Positions 33,403-42,831 of a stretch of 64,000 bases of DNA are shown one piece after another; positions within the stretch are counted from its first letter, which is position 1; the number at the start of each line of letters is the position of its first letter. The DNA is from CAYNVQ01 sp964400735 (lineage in GTDB: Bacteria > Acidobacteriota > Aminicenantia > Aminicenantales > Aminicenantaceae), in contig CAYNVQ010000005.1 in the NCBI GenBank assembly GCA_964400735.1, positions 62,001 to 126,000 of the forward strand, in the 5' to 3' direction. The position numbers and the translations under genes are program-made. The notes below the pieces were generated by a model, which ran no database searches, was not told the origin of the DNA, and saw nothing but the letters and a program-made list of their open reading frames with translations.

Positions 33403-34527
33403 ATGCGTTATAAAAGATTCGGCAGGACAGGAAAAAAAGTCTCGGTGTTGGGTTTCGGAGGGATGAGGTTCGACCCCAAGGACGAGGAGACTGCCCTGCG
33501 AGCCGTTAAAAGGGCGGCTGAGCTGGGGATCAATTATTTCGATACAGCTCCGGGTTACTGCGAGGATACATCGGAAACTTTCATCGGCAAGGCCTTGGAT
33601 ATGCTTCTTGATGAGGAGCAGCAGAGGAAAATTTTCGTTTCGACGAAATCTCACATCCGTGCCGATCCGAAGGCCGACGATGTGAAACGCCGGATAGAAG
33701 ACCAGCTTAAAAAATTGCGGCGAGATAAAATCGATTTCTACAACATGTGGTGCATCATGGATTTAGACCACTTCCGGGAAGTCATGGCGCCAGGCGGTCC
33801 TTATGAAGGGGCCGTGAAAGCCAGGGAGGAAGGCCTCATCGACCTTATCTGCTGCACTGCCCACGCCTCCGGGGAAGACATCGCCGAGGTGGTCAAGTCC
33901 GACGCTTTCGAAGGTATAACTTTGGGATACAACATCCTGAACCATGAATTCCGAAAAAAGGGATTGATAGCAGCGGCTAAAGCCGGATGGGCGGTGGTCA
34001 CCATGAACCCTCTCGGAGGAGGGATGTTGACCAGAGACGAGCAGAAGCTGAGCTTTCTCAAAGAGAGCGAGTCGGATTCGTTCATAGCCGCTGCCCTTCG
34101 ATTTAATCTCAGCCATCCGGAAATAACAATCGTTCTTTCGGGGATGAAAAATAGCGCAGAGGTAGAATTCAATGTGGGCGTAGCGGAATCAGTAAAGGGC
34201 CCGGATCCGGAAGTGGTCAAGCGGCTCATTGATAGGTTCGAATCTCTGGGAGAATCCTTCTGTACAGGATGTATGTACTGCCTGGAGCAATGTCCTGAGA
34301 ATATACAGATCCATCTGTATGCGGCCATGTGGGATAGGGTGCGGATGAAGCAATCCGATGAGACGAAAAGGGTTTATGAATTATACCTTAAAGACGATGA
34401 ACGCTGGCTCAAAGGAAAACGGGCTTCGGACTGTACTCAATGCGGCGAGTGCGAGAAGGCCTGCACCCAGAAACTCCCCATCCGTGAATACATGGAAAAC
34501 ATCGCCGAATTCCTCGGCGAGAAATAG
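33403..34527 (+). CDS. Aldo/keto reductase with two C-terminal 4Fe-4S clusters
   Basis: A 374-residue protein. The barrel (about 1-265) has the AKR start RYKRFGRTGKKVSVLGFGGM, active-site Asp and Tyr in NYFDTAPGYCE and Lys in VSTKSH. At the position where AKRs usually have catalytic His, the strand reads IDFYNMWCI (Trp). The C-terminal part carries two CxxCxxCxxxC motifs, CTGCMYCLEQCP (about 287-298) and CTQCGECEKACT (about 346-357), for two 4Fe-4S clusters, as in ferredoxin-linked AKR-like oxidoreductases. Electron donor and substrate are unknown. Confidence 0.85.
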   Translation: MRYKRFGRTGKKVSVLGFGGMRFDPKDEETALRAVKRAAELGINYFDTAPGYCEDTSETFIGKALDMLLDEEQQRKIFVSTKSHIRADPKADDVKRRIEDQLKKLRRDKIDFYNMWCIMDLDHFREVMAPGGPYEGAVKAREEGLIDLICCTAHASGEDIAEVVKSDAFEGITLGYNILNHEFRKKGLIAAAKAGWAVVTMNPLGGGMLTRDEQKLSFLKESESDSFIAAALRFNLSHPEITIVLSGMKNSAEVEFNVGVAESVKGPDPEVVKRLIDRFESLGESFCTGCMYCLEQCPENIQIHLYAAMWDRVRMKQSDETKRVYELYLKDDERWLKGKRASDCTQCGECEKACTQKLPIREYMENIAEFLGEK

Positions 34528-34547
34528 CTAGCATCGGCCCTGAGAGC

Positions 34548-34988
34548 CTATATGTTGTATTCCTCGATGAAAAGAATTCCGGGCACATTTTTTAGTTTTT
34601 GATGGAATTTTTTATCGGCCGTGATCAGATAACATCCACAATAGCGTGAAAAGCTTAGATAAGTCGAATCGTAGACGGTAATTTTATGTGTTCGCGCCAA
34701 CTTCAGGGCATTTTCCATTATTCGCTGATTCACAGGAGTCAGTATGTCCAGACCAACGATGCTGTCGATGGCCTTTAAGATGAGATCGTCGGTCAGGATT
34801 TTTTTGTAGCGCAGGACATTCGTTATCTCATAAATCAACAGATCCGGCGAGAACACGTCGATTCTTCGGCTTTTTAGGTCCTCACGCAGTTGAAGGGCCT
34901 TCTTTAAACTGGCCCCTTTATCTTGAGAAAACCATTTCAGGATCACCGAAGCATCCACAACGAACTTCAACCGGCTTTCTCTATTCAT
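34548..34988 (-). CDS. PIN-domain ribonuclease toxin (VapC family)
   Basis: A 146-residue PIN domain. The acidic metal-binding residues are all present: Asp12 (VVDASVILKWF), Glu54 (LLIYEITNVL), Asp107 (VYDSTYLSF) and Asp125 (LITADKKF). VapC toxins cleave tRNA or rRNA and are neutralised by the antitoxin encoded just upstream. Its start overlaps the antitoxin gene stop by 4 nt. The toxin appears intact while the antitoxin reading frame is disturbed, which is unusual because a free active toxin should be harmful. Confidence 0.85.
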   Translation of the reverse strand: MNRESRLKFVVDASVILKWFSQDKGASLKKALQLREDLKSRRIDVFSPDLLIYEITNVLRYKKILTDDLILKAIDSIVGLDILTPVNQRIMENALKLARTHKITVYDSTYLSFSRYCGCYLITADKKFHQKLKNVPGILFIEEYNI

Positions 34989-35200
34989 TTACGCCTATCT
35001 CTCCAATTCCTCAGGTCGGAAATCAAATCAACTGGGCCGATCTCTTTTCTTATCTCATTTTGAAGCTTGATGGCCTTTTCTATGCCCTTCCTTTTTGCAT
35101 CCTCTTTTCTGTTTTCCTCGAGGACATCGACATACGTTTGAAAAGCCTTGCGCAGCAGTCCCGAACGGGTCATGTTTTGTTCCTTTCTTAACTTATCCAT
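34985..35200 (-). CDS. VapB-type ribbon-helix-helix antitoxin, N-terminally truncated
   Basis: The open frame encodes 71 residues beginning MDKLRKEQNMTRSGLLRKAF, the two helices of a ribbon-helix-helix DNA-binding domain, and a helical C-terminal tail that would bind the toxin. The expected beta-strand is missing from the frame but is found directly upstream in the same frame: VKVNISLSQ, a TAA codon (35213-35215), then IFDE. No ATG, GTG or TTG precedes that strand, and the ATG at 35200 has no ribosome site. The gene therefore looks damaged by a nonsense mutation; the tail may still be made. Confidence 0.6.
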   Translation of the reverse strand: MDKLRKEQNMTRSGLLRKAFQTYVDVLEENRKEDAKRKGIEKAIKLQNEIRKEIGPVDLISDLRNWRDRRK

Positions 35201-35478
35201 TTCATCGAAAATTTACTGTGATAAGGATATATTGACTTTGACTATTGAATGACCTCTGCAATAAGTCTCCGTATATTCTCTACTTTTTTAGGCATGAAAG
35301 ATTTTTTAGGGGCCATTGCTCAGCTAATATATTAACGATTTGCAGGAACCTGTATTCTCAATAATGGGCAAGTTGCATTTTGTTTCATTTATGATTACCC
35401 TGATCATCTGGCCATGATGGGAGAAAAGCTTTTGTGTTTTCGCCTTTGGCTTGCAGTCAAGTGGAGAGAGAGTTAAGG

Positions 35479-36285
35479 ATGAAAAGACAAGTATTCAAAT
35501 ATCTTTTTATTGGAGCGCTGGTTGCCTTTTTTGGGATGAATTCATGGACGATGCCTGATCCGCCGGAGGATCTGGCTGTAAGGTTCGAGAAGAGAGTCTA
35601 CGAAGATAGGTCTGGATCAGTCCTTCGTTATCTTTTGCTCAAGCCTAAGGAGTTGAAAGACAATCCGAAAACTAAACATCCGTTGGTGTTGTTTCTCCAT
35701 GGGATCGGGGAGAGGGGAGACGACAACGAGGCGCAGCTCAAGTGGGGGGCGAAAAATTTTGCCACTGATGAAAACATGGAAAAATATCCCTGCTTTGTGG
35801 CCATTCCCCAATGCCCTTTGGATGACTTTTGGGTTTCTGCCTTGAGGGATCTGGCGCAGCCTTTTACGATGTCGGAACGACCGACCGAAGCCTTGAAATT
35901 GGCCCTGGAGCTTGTCGAAGCCCTTCAGAAAGAATTCCCGCAGATCGATCCGCATCGCCTGTATATTACAGGATTATCCATGGGAGGATTCGGCACCTGG
36001 GATGCCATCCAAAGATTCCCTGACCTTTTTGCAGCGGCCGTGCCCGTCTGCGGCGGAGGGGATGTCTCAAAGGCCGACCGAATCGCTCACCTCCCCATCT
36101 GGGTGTTTCATGGGGCCGAGGACAAACTGGTGGACCCGAAATGGTCGAGGGAAATGGTCGAAGCCATCAAAGAGGCCGGCGGCCATCCCAAATACACGGA
36201 ATACCCGGATGTAGGACATCAATCCTGGATTCCTGCCTACAGCGATCCCGAACTGCTCGCCTGGCTTTTCGCCCAGAAGAAATAG
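35479..36285 (+). CDS. Exported alpha/beta-hydrolase, phospholipase/carboxylesterase-like
   Basis: A 268-residue protein started at MKRQVFKYLFIGALVAFFGM, a signal peptide; an upstream in-frame ATG at 35434 lacks this logic. The alpha/beta-hydrolase features are HPLVLFLHGIGERGDDNEAQ (oxyanion loop), the nucleophile elbow ITGLSMGGFGTW, the acid in FHGAEDKLVDP and the histidine in YPDVGHQSW. The sequence resembles predicted peptidase/feruloyl-esterase-like PHB depolymerase relatives of Acidobacteria. Substrate is unknown. It precedes a BNR-propeller gene on the same strand by 106 nt. Confidence 0.82.
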   Translation: MKRQVFKYLFIGALVAFFGMNSWTMPDPPEDLAVRFEKRVYEDRSGSVLRYLLLKPKELKDNPKTKHPLVLFLHGIGERGDDNEAQLKWGAKNFATDENMEKYPCFVAIPQCPLDDFWVSALRDLAQPFTMSERPTEALKLALELVEALQKEFPQIDPHRLYITGLSMGGFGTWDAIQRFPDLFAAAVPVCGGGDVSKADRIAHLPIWVFHGAEDKLVDPKWSREMVEAIKEAGGHPKYTEYPDVGHQSWIPAYSDPELLAWLFAQKK

Positions 36286-36391
36286 GATTTGATTGGTGTT
36301 TCCCATTGTAATTTGCTGGCATTTTTTATATTGTAGACAAACCACAATGAAAGCTCTGTCAGGGAATCGCAAGAGCGCAAAGGAGGCCTCT

Positions 36392-39300
36392 ATGATTTCA
36401 AAAAAATCCGTTTTTTTCCTGAAAATTTTGTTTATTCCTTTTTTAATTCTTGGTGTTCTTGTGTCTTTTCACGGCCAGGCTTATGGGCAGAAACCTGATC
36501 CGGATATTTTCAAGCGTCTCAGGTATCGGCACATCGGGCCCATGGGGAACCGGGTGAGCGCTGTCGTTGGTATCCCGGGCAATCCCCATGTTTACTATGC
36601 CGGGGCAGCCTCTGGAGGGATTTGGATGACAGAGGATAGCGGCATCCGCTGGCGGCCCATATTCGATGGCCAGGACGTTCAGTCCATCGGGGCACTGGCC
36701 GTGGCCCCTTCGGACCACAATGTCATCTGGGCCGGTACTGGAGAAGCCTTTATCCGCAGCAACATCTCGATTGGCAAAGGTATTTATAAATCCACCGACG
36801 GCGGAAAGAACTGGACATCCATGGGATTGGAGAAAACAGGACGAATCGGAAGGATCGTGATCGACCCGAATGACCCCGATATCGTTTTCGCCGCAGCTAT
36901 GGGGCACTGTTATGGTCCGCAGCCGGATAGAGGTGTGTTCCGCACCATGGATGGAGGGGCGACCTGGGAGAAGGTGCTGTTCGTGGATGAAAACACGGGC
37001 TGCAACGATTTGGCCATGGATCCCGGCAATCCGAGGATCCTTTTTGCCGGAATGTGGCAGTTGGAGATCCATACCTGGGGAAGGGAAAGCGGCGGGCCGG
37101 GAAGCGGCTTGTACAGGTCTTTGAATGGAGGCACCACCTGGAAGAGGCTGGAAGGCAGTGGACTACCCAAGCCACCTCTGGGGAAGATCGCTCTGGCCAT
37201 CGCTCCCAGCGAACCTAGCCGGGTGTACGCTTTGATCGAAACCGGTGACGGGGTGCCTTGGAAAGGGCAGGAGACATCGACCGGCGTGCTTTGGCGCTCG
37301 GATGACGGAGGGGAGAGCTGGAAGCTTGTCAACTACGACCACAACCTGACCCAGCGGCCCCATTATTACTCCCGCTGTGCCGTATCTCCCGATGACCCGG
37401 ATGAGATCTATTTCTGTGCGGTCCGCTTTCAGAAATCGTTGGACGGCGGAGAAAAGGTCAGCGGAGCGCCAATGGTGGGAGGGGACAACCACGACATCTG
37501 GATCGATCCCACCGATGGCAACCGCATGGCGGTGGGAAACGACCAGTACATCTCCATCTCCACCAACCGGGGAAAGAGCTGGAGAGGCCACGGCTTGCCC
37601 ATTGCTCAGATGTACCATGTGGCCGTGGATAACCAGATTCCCTACTATGTGTACGGAAACCGCCAAGATGGGCCTTCCACCTGTGGCCCAAGCAACAGCC
37701 TGTACGGCTACATGGGTATTCCCATCAGCGAGTGGCACTCTTGCGGCGGGGCAGAGAGCGGATTTGCCATCCCCGATCCTGTTAACAACAACATCGTTTG
37801 GTCCGGAAACTATCAGGGATCGCTCGACCGTTATGATGAGAGTTCGAGGACGGCGAGAACAGTCGATGTCTGGCCGGATTATTCTATGGGAACACCTGCC
37901 GCTCCTCTGAAGTACCGCTTCCAGTGGACCTTTCCCATCGCCATCTCTCCCCATGACCACAACAGGGTTTACGTAGGGAGTCAGCACGTACACATGACCA
38001 CAGACGGCGGACAGAGCTGGCATGTCCTCAGTCCCGACCTCAGCACGAACGACAAAAGCCGCCAGCAGAGCTCGGGTGGATTGACTCCGGATAACGCCAG
38101 CGTGGAATATGCTTGCTTGATATTCGCCCTGGCCGAATCGCCGGCCGAAGAGGGGGTCATTTGGGCCGGAACCAACGATGGGCAGGTGCAGATGACCAGG
38201 GATGGCGGTGAAAATTGGAGCAATGTGACCGAGAACATTCCCGATCTGCCGGAGTGGGGCACGGTAAGCAATATCGAGCCTTCCCGTTTTGAAGCAGGAA
38301 CCTGTTACATCACGGTGGATTTCCACCAGGTCAACAACAGGGATCCCCACGTTTACAAGACGAGCGATTACGGTCAGACCTGGAAATCGATCAGCTCGGA
38401 CATACCCAAGAGCGTTTTCAGCTATGCCCACTGTGTGAGGGAAGACCCGGTGAGGAAAGGTCTGCTTTATGTGGGGACAGAGAATGCCATCTATGTCTCC
38501 TTCAACGATGGAGAGAACTGGGTTCCGCTGCAGACTAATTTGCCTCATGCGCCGGTGCACTGGATGGTGGTGCAGGAGCATTTCAACGACCTGGTGGTGG
38601 CCACCTATGGTCGTGGATTCTGGATCATGGACGATGTCACTCCCCTCCAGCAGTTTACGCCAGAAGTGGCCGAGTCGGATGCCTATCTATTCGCTTTGAG
38701 GCCTGCCTATAGGTTCCGCTCCAGAAGTACGCCCATGGCCAATATGCTGGAGCCTTCCGTCGGGCAAAATCCTCCCTATGGGGCATCGATCAATTACTAT
38801 CTGAAGGAAAGGTCCAAGGCTAAAGTGAAAATCGAGATTATGGATGCTCAAGGGGAGACCATCCATACGCTTCCGGCCACCAACAATGCCGGGATCAACC
38901 GAATCGTCTGGAACCTGAGATATAATCCCTCCGAGAGCATCAAACTGAGGACCAAACCCCAGTATGCGGACTGGGTGGACATAGGGAAGTCGGGTTGGAG
39001 GCCTTATGTGAGCTGGGGAGGGCCGGTCGGGCTGTTCGCCCCCCCGGGGAAGTACACGGTGAAGCTATCGGTCGGTGACCAAGAGTTCACACAGGAGCTG
39101 GAAATCAGAAGAGACCCGAACGCGCCCGGAAGCGAGGAGGGGATTCAGAAACAGATGGATATGTTGAAGGAACTGAGGGAGAACAGCGACACCGTGGCCA
39201 AGATGGTCAATCAGATCGAATGGTTGAGGAAGCAGATTTGCGACCTTCAAGAAATGATAAAGGAGAAGAAAGAAGTCGAGGATGTGGTTAAAGCAGGAAA

Positions 39301-39604
39301 GGAACTCGCTGGGAAATTGATTGCCGAAGAAGAGAACCTCATCCAGTTGAAACTTACTGGCGGGAGCCAGGATATTCTACGCTGGCCCATGAAGTTGTAC
39401 GGCAAGATCAGTATGCTGGCCGGGTCCATAACGAGTGGAGATTTCTCTCCGACCAAACAAGCCTACGAAGTGCATGCTATGTATAAAGAGCAGATTGCTG
39501 AATGTCAAAGTCAGCTGACGGAGTTGGTGGACAAGGACGTGGTGGAATTCAATAGGCTGCTAAAGGAAAACGACCTCGAAGGGATCGTAACCGAGATCAA
39601 ATAG
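36392..39604 (+). CDS. Exported BNR/sortilin-like beta-propeller protein
   Basis: A 1070-residue protein; the start at 36392 follows AAGGAGG and begins a signal peptide (MISKKSVFFLKILFIPFLIL). Two seven-bladed-type propellers (about 30-750) are built from BNR/Asp-box repeats such as STDGGKNWTSMGL, TMDGGATWEKVLF, SDDGGESWKLVNY, TTDGGQSWHVLS and TRDGGENWSNVTE. Next come a fibronectin/FlgD-like Ig segment (about 810-880, KAKVKIEIMDAQGETIHTLP) and a helical coiled-coil C-terminus (about 920-1060). This architecture is common in Acidobacteriota and annotated as glycosyl hydrolase or VPS10-like, but no glycosidase catalytic residues are evident. A binding role is inferred. Confidence 0.85.
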   Translation: MISKKSVFFLKILFIPFLILGVLVSFHGQAYGQKPDPDIFKRLRYRHIGPMGNRVSAVVGIPGNPHVYYAGAASGGIWMTEDSGIRWRPIFDGQDVQSIGALAVAPSDHNVIWAGTGEAFIRSNISIGKGIYKSTDGGKNWTSMGLEKTGRIGRIVIDPNDPDIVFAAAMGHCYGPQPDRGVFRTMDGGATWEKVLFVDENTGCNDLAMDPGNPRILFAGMWQLEIHTWGRESGGPGSGLYRSLNGGTTWKRLEGSGLPKPPLGKIALAIAPSEPSRVYALIETGDGVPWKGQETSTGVLWRSDDGGESWKLVNYDHNLTQRPHYYSRCAVSPDDPDEIYFCAVRFQKSLDGGEKVSGAPMVGGDNHDIWIDPTDGNRMAVGNDQYISISTNRGKSWRGHGLPIAQMYHVAVDNQIPYYVYGNRQDGPSTCGPSNSLYGYMGIPISEWHSCGGAESGFAIPDPVNNNIVWSGNYQGSLDRYDESSRTARTVDVWPDYSMGTPAAPLKYRFQWTFPIAISPHDHNRVYVGSQHVHMTTDGGQSWHVLSPDLSTNDKSRQQSSGGLTPDNASVEYACLIFALAESPAEEGVIWAGTNDGQVQMTRDGGENWSNVTENIPDLPEWGTVSNIEPSRFEAGTCYITVDFHQVNNRDPHVYKTSDYGQTWKSISSDIPKSVFSYAHCVREDPVRKGLLYVGTENAIYVSFNDGENWVPLQTNLPHAPVHWMVVQEHFNDLVVATYGRGFWIMDDVTPLQQFTPEVAESDAYLFALRPAYRFRSRSTPMANMLEPSVGQNPPYGASINYYLKERSKAKVKIEIMDAQGETIHTLPATNNAGINRIVWNLRYNPSESIKLRTKPQYADWVDIGKSGWRPYVSWGGPVGLFAPPGKYTVKLSVGDQEFTQELEIRRDPNAPGSEEGIQKQMDMLKELRENSDTVAKMVNQIEWLRKQICDLQEMIKEKKEVEDVVKAGKELAGKLIAEEENLIQLKLTGGSQDILRWPMKLYGKISMLAGSITSGDFSPTKQAYEVHAMYKEQIAECQSQLTELVDKDVVEFNRLLKENDLEGIVTEIK

Positions 39605-39721
39605 AAATTCTCAAAATGACTGGATAAAAGAGGGATGGGCCTGTCGTGAATAATCCCCATCCGCCCGAAGGGTTAAAAATGCCGATTAAAATTAAATAAG
39701 TTTTTTCATTATAATTTACGT

Positions 39722-39748
39722 CCATATCAAAATAAGTTCCTGATATGG
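39722..39748 (+). other. Perfect 8-bp inverted repeat upstream of the dehydrogenase-like gene
   Basis: CCATATCA (39722-39729) and TGATATGG (39741-39748) are exact complements with an 11-nt loop. A second inverted repeat (GGATGGG at 39633-39639, CCCATCC at 39656-39662) lies closer to the upstream gene and may be a terminator without a T-run. Either could be regulatory; nothing in the sequence decides. Confidence 0.35.
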
Positions 39749-39821
39749 CTGTAATAGAAAATGGCATCGGCATTTTTTATGAATAACTCAGGTAAATATA
39801 AGTGATTGACAGGAGTTAAAA

Positions 39822-40994
39822 TTGGCTCATTATCTGGTTTTGGGTGCGGGGAAAATGGGAAAGGTGCTGGCCAAGGATCTGATCGAGAGCGATCCTGAAT
39901 GCCGGGTGACGCTTTTGGATATCGATTTCGATAGGTTGAGGAAGGCAATGGATTTTATCGGAAGCGACAGGCTTTTGCCCCTGCAGAGAAATATCGAGAA
40001 TCAGCGACAAAGGCTGGAAGTCATGGAAGGGAAAGACGTGGCCCTGTGCGCGCTTCTGCATGAGCACAGTCTGATGTCCCTGGATGCGGCCGTGGAAAAG
40101 GGCGTTCACTATATAGATTTGGTAGGGGAAGCGCCTCTGGAAAGGATGGAGTATGACGGAAGGGCAAGGGAAAAGGGAATAGCCGTGATCTCTGGCCTGG
40201 GAGTTTCGCCGGGTATCACCAATGTCTGTGTGGGACGGGCCGTTCACCTTCTGGATGAGGCCGAAGAGGGCCTGGTGGGGGTGGGCGGAGTTCCGGTACA
40301 ACCCGGGCCACCTCTAAATTACAGGATCGTCTACGCCGTGGAGAGCCTTCTGGGGTTGTATGAGCGAGAGGTCTTAATACTAGAGGAGGGAAAAATCAAA
40401 AAAGTTCCGGCTTTAGCGGGGGTTGAAGAGATAGAATTCCCGGTTCCCTTTTCCGAGATGGAATGGTTTTACACGGACGGCCTGAATTCGATGACCTACA
40501 CGCTGCAGGGCAAGATAAAGAGTCTTGCGGAGAAGACCATCAGACACAAGGGGCATATACAGGGAGTGAAGACACTCAAAGAGTGTGGGTTTTTCTCCTG
40601 GGATCCTGTGGAGGTGGAAGGTCAGAAGGTCGTGCCACGCAAATTACTGGAAAGGCTTCTGGATGATCGTATGAAACTGGGAGAGGAGAAGGATGCCACT
40701 CTACTGCGGATCAGAATGTCCGGAAAGAAAGACGGTATACAGGTCGCTCATGTCTTCGAAATGGTCGATTATTTCGATACAGAAAAGGGCTATTCCTCCA
40801 TGGGGAAAACAACCAGTTTCCCTGCTTCCATCGGAGCGCAGATGATTATCTCGGGCCAAATCACGCAGCGGGGCGTTGTGTTTCCGGAGAACATATTCGA
40901 TGAAGATCTATTCGAGCCTTTCATCCAAGCCCTGGCCGCCCGCAGCGTCGTCGTCACCCATCATAGAGAGAAAATCAATAGATCCGTTTCCTGA
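39822..40994 (+). CDS. Saccharopine dehydrogenase-family oxidoreductase
   Basis: A 390-residue protein starting at TTG with AGGAG 8 nt upstream. The Rossmann nucleotide-binding motif is LVLGAGKMGKVLAKDL, followed by an acidic strand end (VTLLDIDFDRL). The central part (GVHYIDLVGEAPLERM, VISGLGVSPGITNVCVGRAV) and the later domain match the saccharopine dehydrogenase/lysine-ketoglutarate reductase family. In bacteria such proteins act on lysine, homospermidine or other amino acids; the substrate here cannot be named. It is followed 39 nt later by a hydrolase gene with a perfect ribosome site. Confidence 0.82.
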   Translation: MAHYLVLGAGKMGKVLAKDLIESDPECRVTLLDIDFDRLRKAMDFIGSDRLLPLQRNIENQRQRLEVMEGKDVALCALLHEHSLMSLDAAVEKGVHYIDLVGEAPLERMEYDGRAREKGIAVISGLGVSPGITNVCVGRAVHLLDEAEEGLVGVGGVPVQPGPPLNYRIVYAVESLLGLYEREVLILEEGKIKKVPALAGVEEIEFPVPFSEMEWFYTDGLNSMTYTLQGKIKSLAEKTIRHKGHIQGVKTLKECGFFSWDPVEVEGQKVVPRKLLERLLDDRMKLGEEKDATLLRIRMSGKKDGIQVAHVFEMVDYFDTEKGYSSMGKTTSFPASIGAQMIISGQITQRGVVFPENIFDEDLFEPFIQALAARSVVVTHHREKINRSVS

Positions 40995-41033
40995 AAAGCC
41001 CAATACATTGGAATAATCTCCGGAGGTGAAACC

Positions 41034-42806
41034 ATGAGATTTGTTTTGAAAATCTGCTTTATATTATTTTTCTGCTTCTTTTTTGTCGTTTGGAACTTTG
41101 CGGAAACAGAGAATGTCAAGTACAGCGAAATCGACATTCTCCCTGACCAAAAAATTCCGATGAGGGATGGAATCCACCTGGCCGCGAGGATTTGGAAACC
41201 CGCAGAAATGGATGCTCCCTTGCCTGCCATTTTTGTGTTGACTCCTTATGTCTCAGACGAGGCCCAACAAAGAGCGACTTTCTTTGCGCAAAATGGATAT
41301 GTGTATGTGAGCGTCGACTGTCGGGGCAGAGGGAATTCTGAAGGAGAATTTTATCCTTTTGAACAGGACGGCCCTGATGGCGCGCAGGTTGTCGAGTGGA
41401 TTTCAAAACAAACTTGGTGTGATGGACAGGTGGCCATGTTAGGGGGTTCCTATAGAGGCATGGTTCAGTGGCAGATTTTGAGGGAATTGCCCGCAGCGCT
41501 GAAGACCATCGTTCCCACTGCAGCCGCTCATCCTGGGATAGATGCCCCATGGCCCAATAATATTTTTGCCAGCTATTTTACCCGTTGGTTAGGATTTGTC
41601 ACTGGAAAGACGAGCAACACCATGCTGTTTGGCGATACAAGATACTGGGCCCAGAAATTTTACGAGATGTACAAAAATCATGAGCCTTTTTCTAAACTCG
41701 CAGAAATCACCGGAATTCCTTCACTGATATTCAAGCGGTGGATGGCCCATCCTACGTATGATGAATTTTGGAAGAAGATGTCGCCTGAAGATGAAGAGTA
41801 TAAAGATTACAACATACCGATACTCACCATTACAGGTCATTTCGATGGAGACCAGCCTGGGGCCATGGCCTATTACTTCAAACATATGAATTTTGGCAGT
41901 CAAGGAGCAAAACAGAAGCATTACCTTGTCGTGGGACCCTGGGATCATCCTGGTACCCGGAATCCACAGAAAGAATTGGGAGGATTAATTTTTGAAGATA
42001 ATAGTCTGGTAAACATTTACAAACTTCATCTCGATTGGTTCGATTGGACTCTCAAAGGCCACGAAAAGCCCGAATTTTTGAAAAACCGAGTTTGTTATTA
42101 CGTAATGGGAGCGAATGAATGGAAGTTTGCAGATGAGATAGAGGATATCTCGAATAAAACTCGCGTCTGGTACCTTTCTTCTCAGGATGGCAAAGCGAAT
42201 GATGTCTTTCATTCAGGATCGCTGGAAAACTACCCTCCCCCTGATAATCAGAAGCCAGATACTTTTGTTTATGATCCGCTCAAATTGATGGACGAAGAGA
42301 AATACTTCAGACAGGATCCCAATTATTATTTAGACCCCAGCGCTGCATTCGAGGAAGACATCCTTGTCTACCAGAGTGAGCCGCTAGAGGAAGATTTGGA
42401 AGTGGCTGGGTATATCAAGTTAAAACTCTATATGGAGCTAAACGTGCCGGACACAGATTTCTGGGTGGACTTATTCGAAATCAACCCTGATGGAAAGTGT
42501 GTATTTTTAGGGGGTGACCTACTGCGTGCGCGATTCCGAAAATCTTTTTCGAAAGCTGAACTGGTAAGGCCAGGTGAGATTGAGCTGTATGAGTTTAGAC
42601 GGTTCTATTTTTTTGCTCGAAGATTGACAAAAGGAAGCAGATTGCGGCTTGTGGTTGGATGTATTAATTCGCCTGACTTTGGAAAAAATTACAATTCAGG
42701 AGGAGTCGTGAGCGAAGAAACAGCCAAAGATGCCAGAAGGGCGGTCATAAAACTCTATCATGGAAAAGATTATCAGAGCGTCCTAGAGCTTCCAATTAAA
42801 GAATAA
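41034..42806 (+). CDS. Exported CocE/NonD family hydrolase (X-Pro dipeptidyl-peptidase S15-like)
   Basis: A 590-residue protein with GGAGGTGA ribosome site and signal peptide (about 1-22). The alpha/beta-hydrolase domain has IPMRDGIHLAARIW, VSVDCRGRGNSEGEF, the serine elbow LGGSYRGMVQW, an acid region ITGHFDGDQPG and the histidine in VGPWDHPGTRN. The C-terminal beta-jelly-roll (PepX_C, about 420-585) includes the LVYQSEPLEEDLEVAGYIKL-type strand (VYQSEPLEEDLEVAGY) and GSRLRLVVGCINSPDFGKN. Members hydrolyse acyl esters or amides, including beta-lactam side chains and proline peptides. Substrate unknown. Confidence 0.88.
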   Translation: MRFVLKICFILFFCFFFVVWNFAETENVKYSEIDILPDQKIPMRDGIHLAARIWKPAEMDAPLPAIFVLTPYVSDEAQQRATFFAQNGYVYVSVDCRGRGNSEGEFYPFEQDGPDGAQVVEWISKQTWCDGQVAMLGGSYRGMVQWQILRELPAALKTIVPTAAAHPGIDAPWPNNIFASYFTRWLGFVTGKTSNTMLFGDTRYWAQKFYEMYKNHEPFSKLAEITGIPSLIFKRWMAHPTYDEFWKKMSPEDEEYKDYNIPILTITGHFDGDQPGAMAYYFKHMNFGSQGAKQKHYLVVGPWDHPGTRNPQKELGGLIFEDNSLVNIYKLHLDWFDWTLKGHEKPEFLKNRVCYYVMGANEWKFADEIEDISNKTRVWYLSSQDGKANDVFHSGSLENYPPPDNQKPDTFVYDPLKLMDEEKYFRQDPNYYLDPSAAFEEDILVYQSEPLEEDLEVAGYIKLKLYMELNVPDTDFWVDLFEINPDGKCVFLGGDLLRARFRKSFSKAELVRPGEIELYEFRRFYFFARRLTKGSRLRLVVGCINSPDFGKNYNSGGVVSEETAKDARRAVIKLYHGKDYQSVLELPIKE

Positions 42807-42831
42807 AGAGGATGTTCTTTAGGGGTTTCTC

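Noticed and set aside
35242..35295. 17-codon minus-strand open frame upstream of the antitoxin
   Set aside because: It begins MPKKVENIRRLIAEVIQ but ends at once in TAG, has no family match and is too short to support.
37163..38581. 472-codon minus-strand open frame
   Set aside because: It is antisense to the BNR-propeller gene. Repeated Asp-box codons keep the opposite frame open; no ribosome site or family match is seen.
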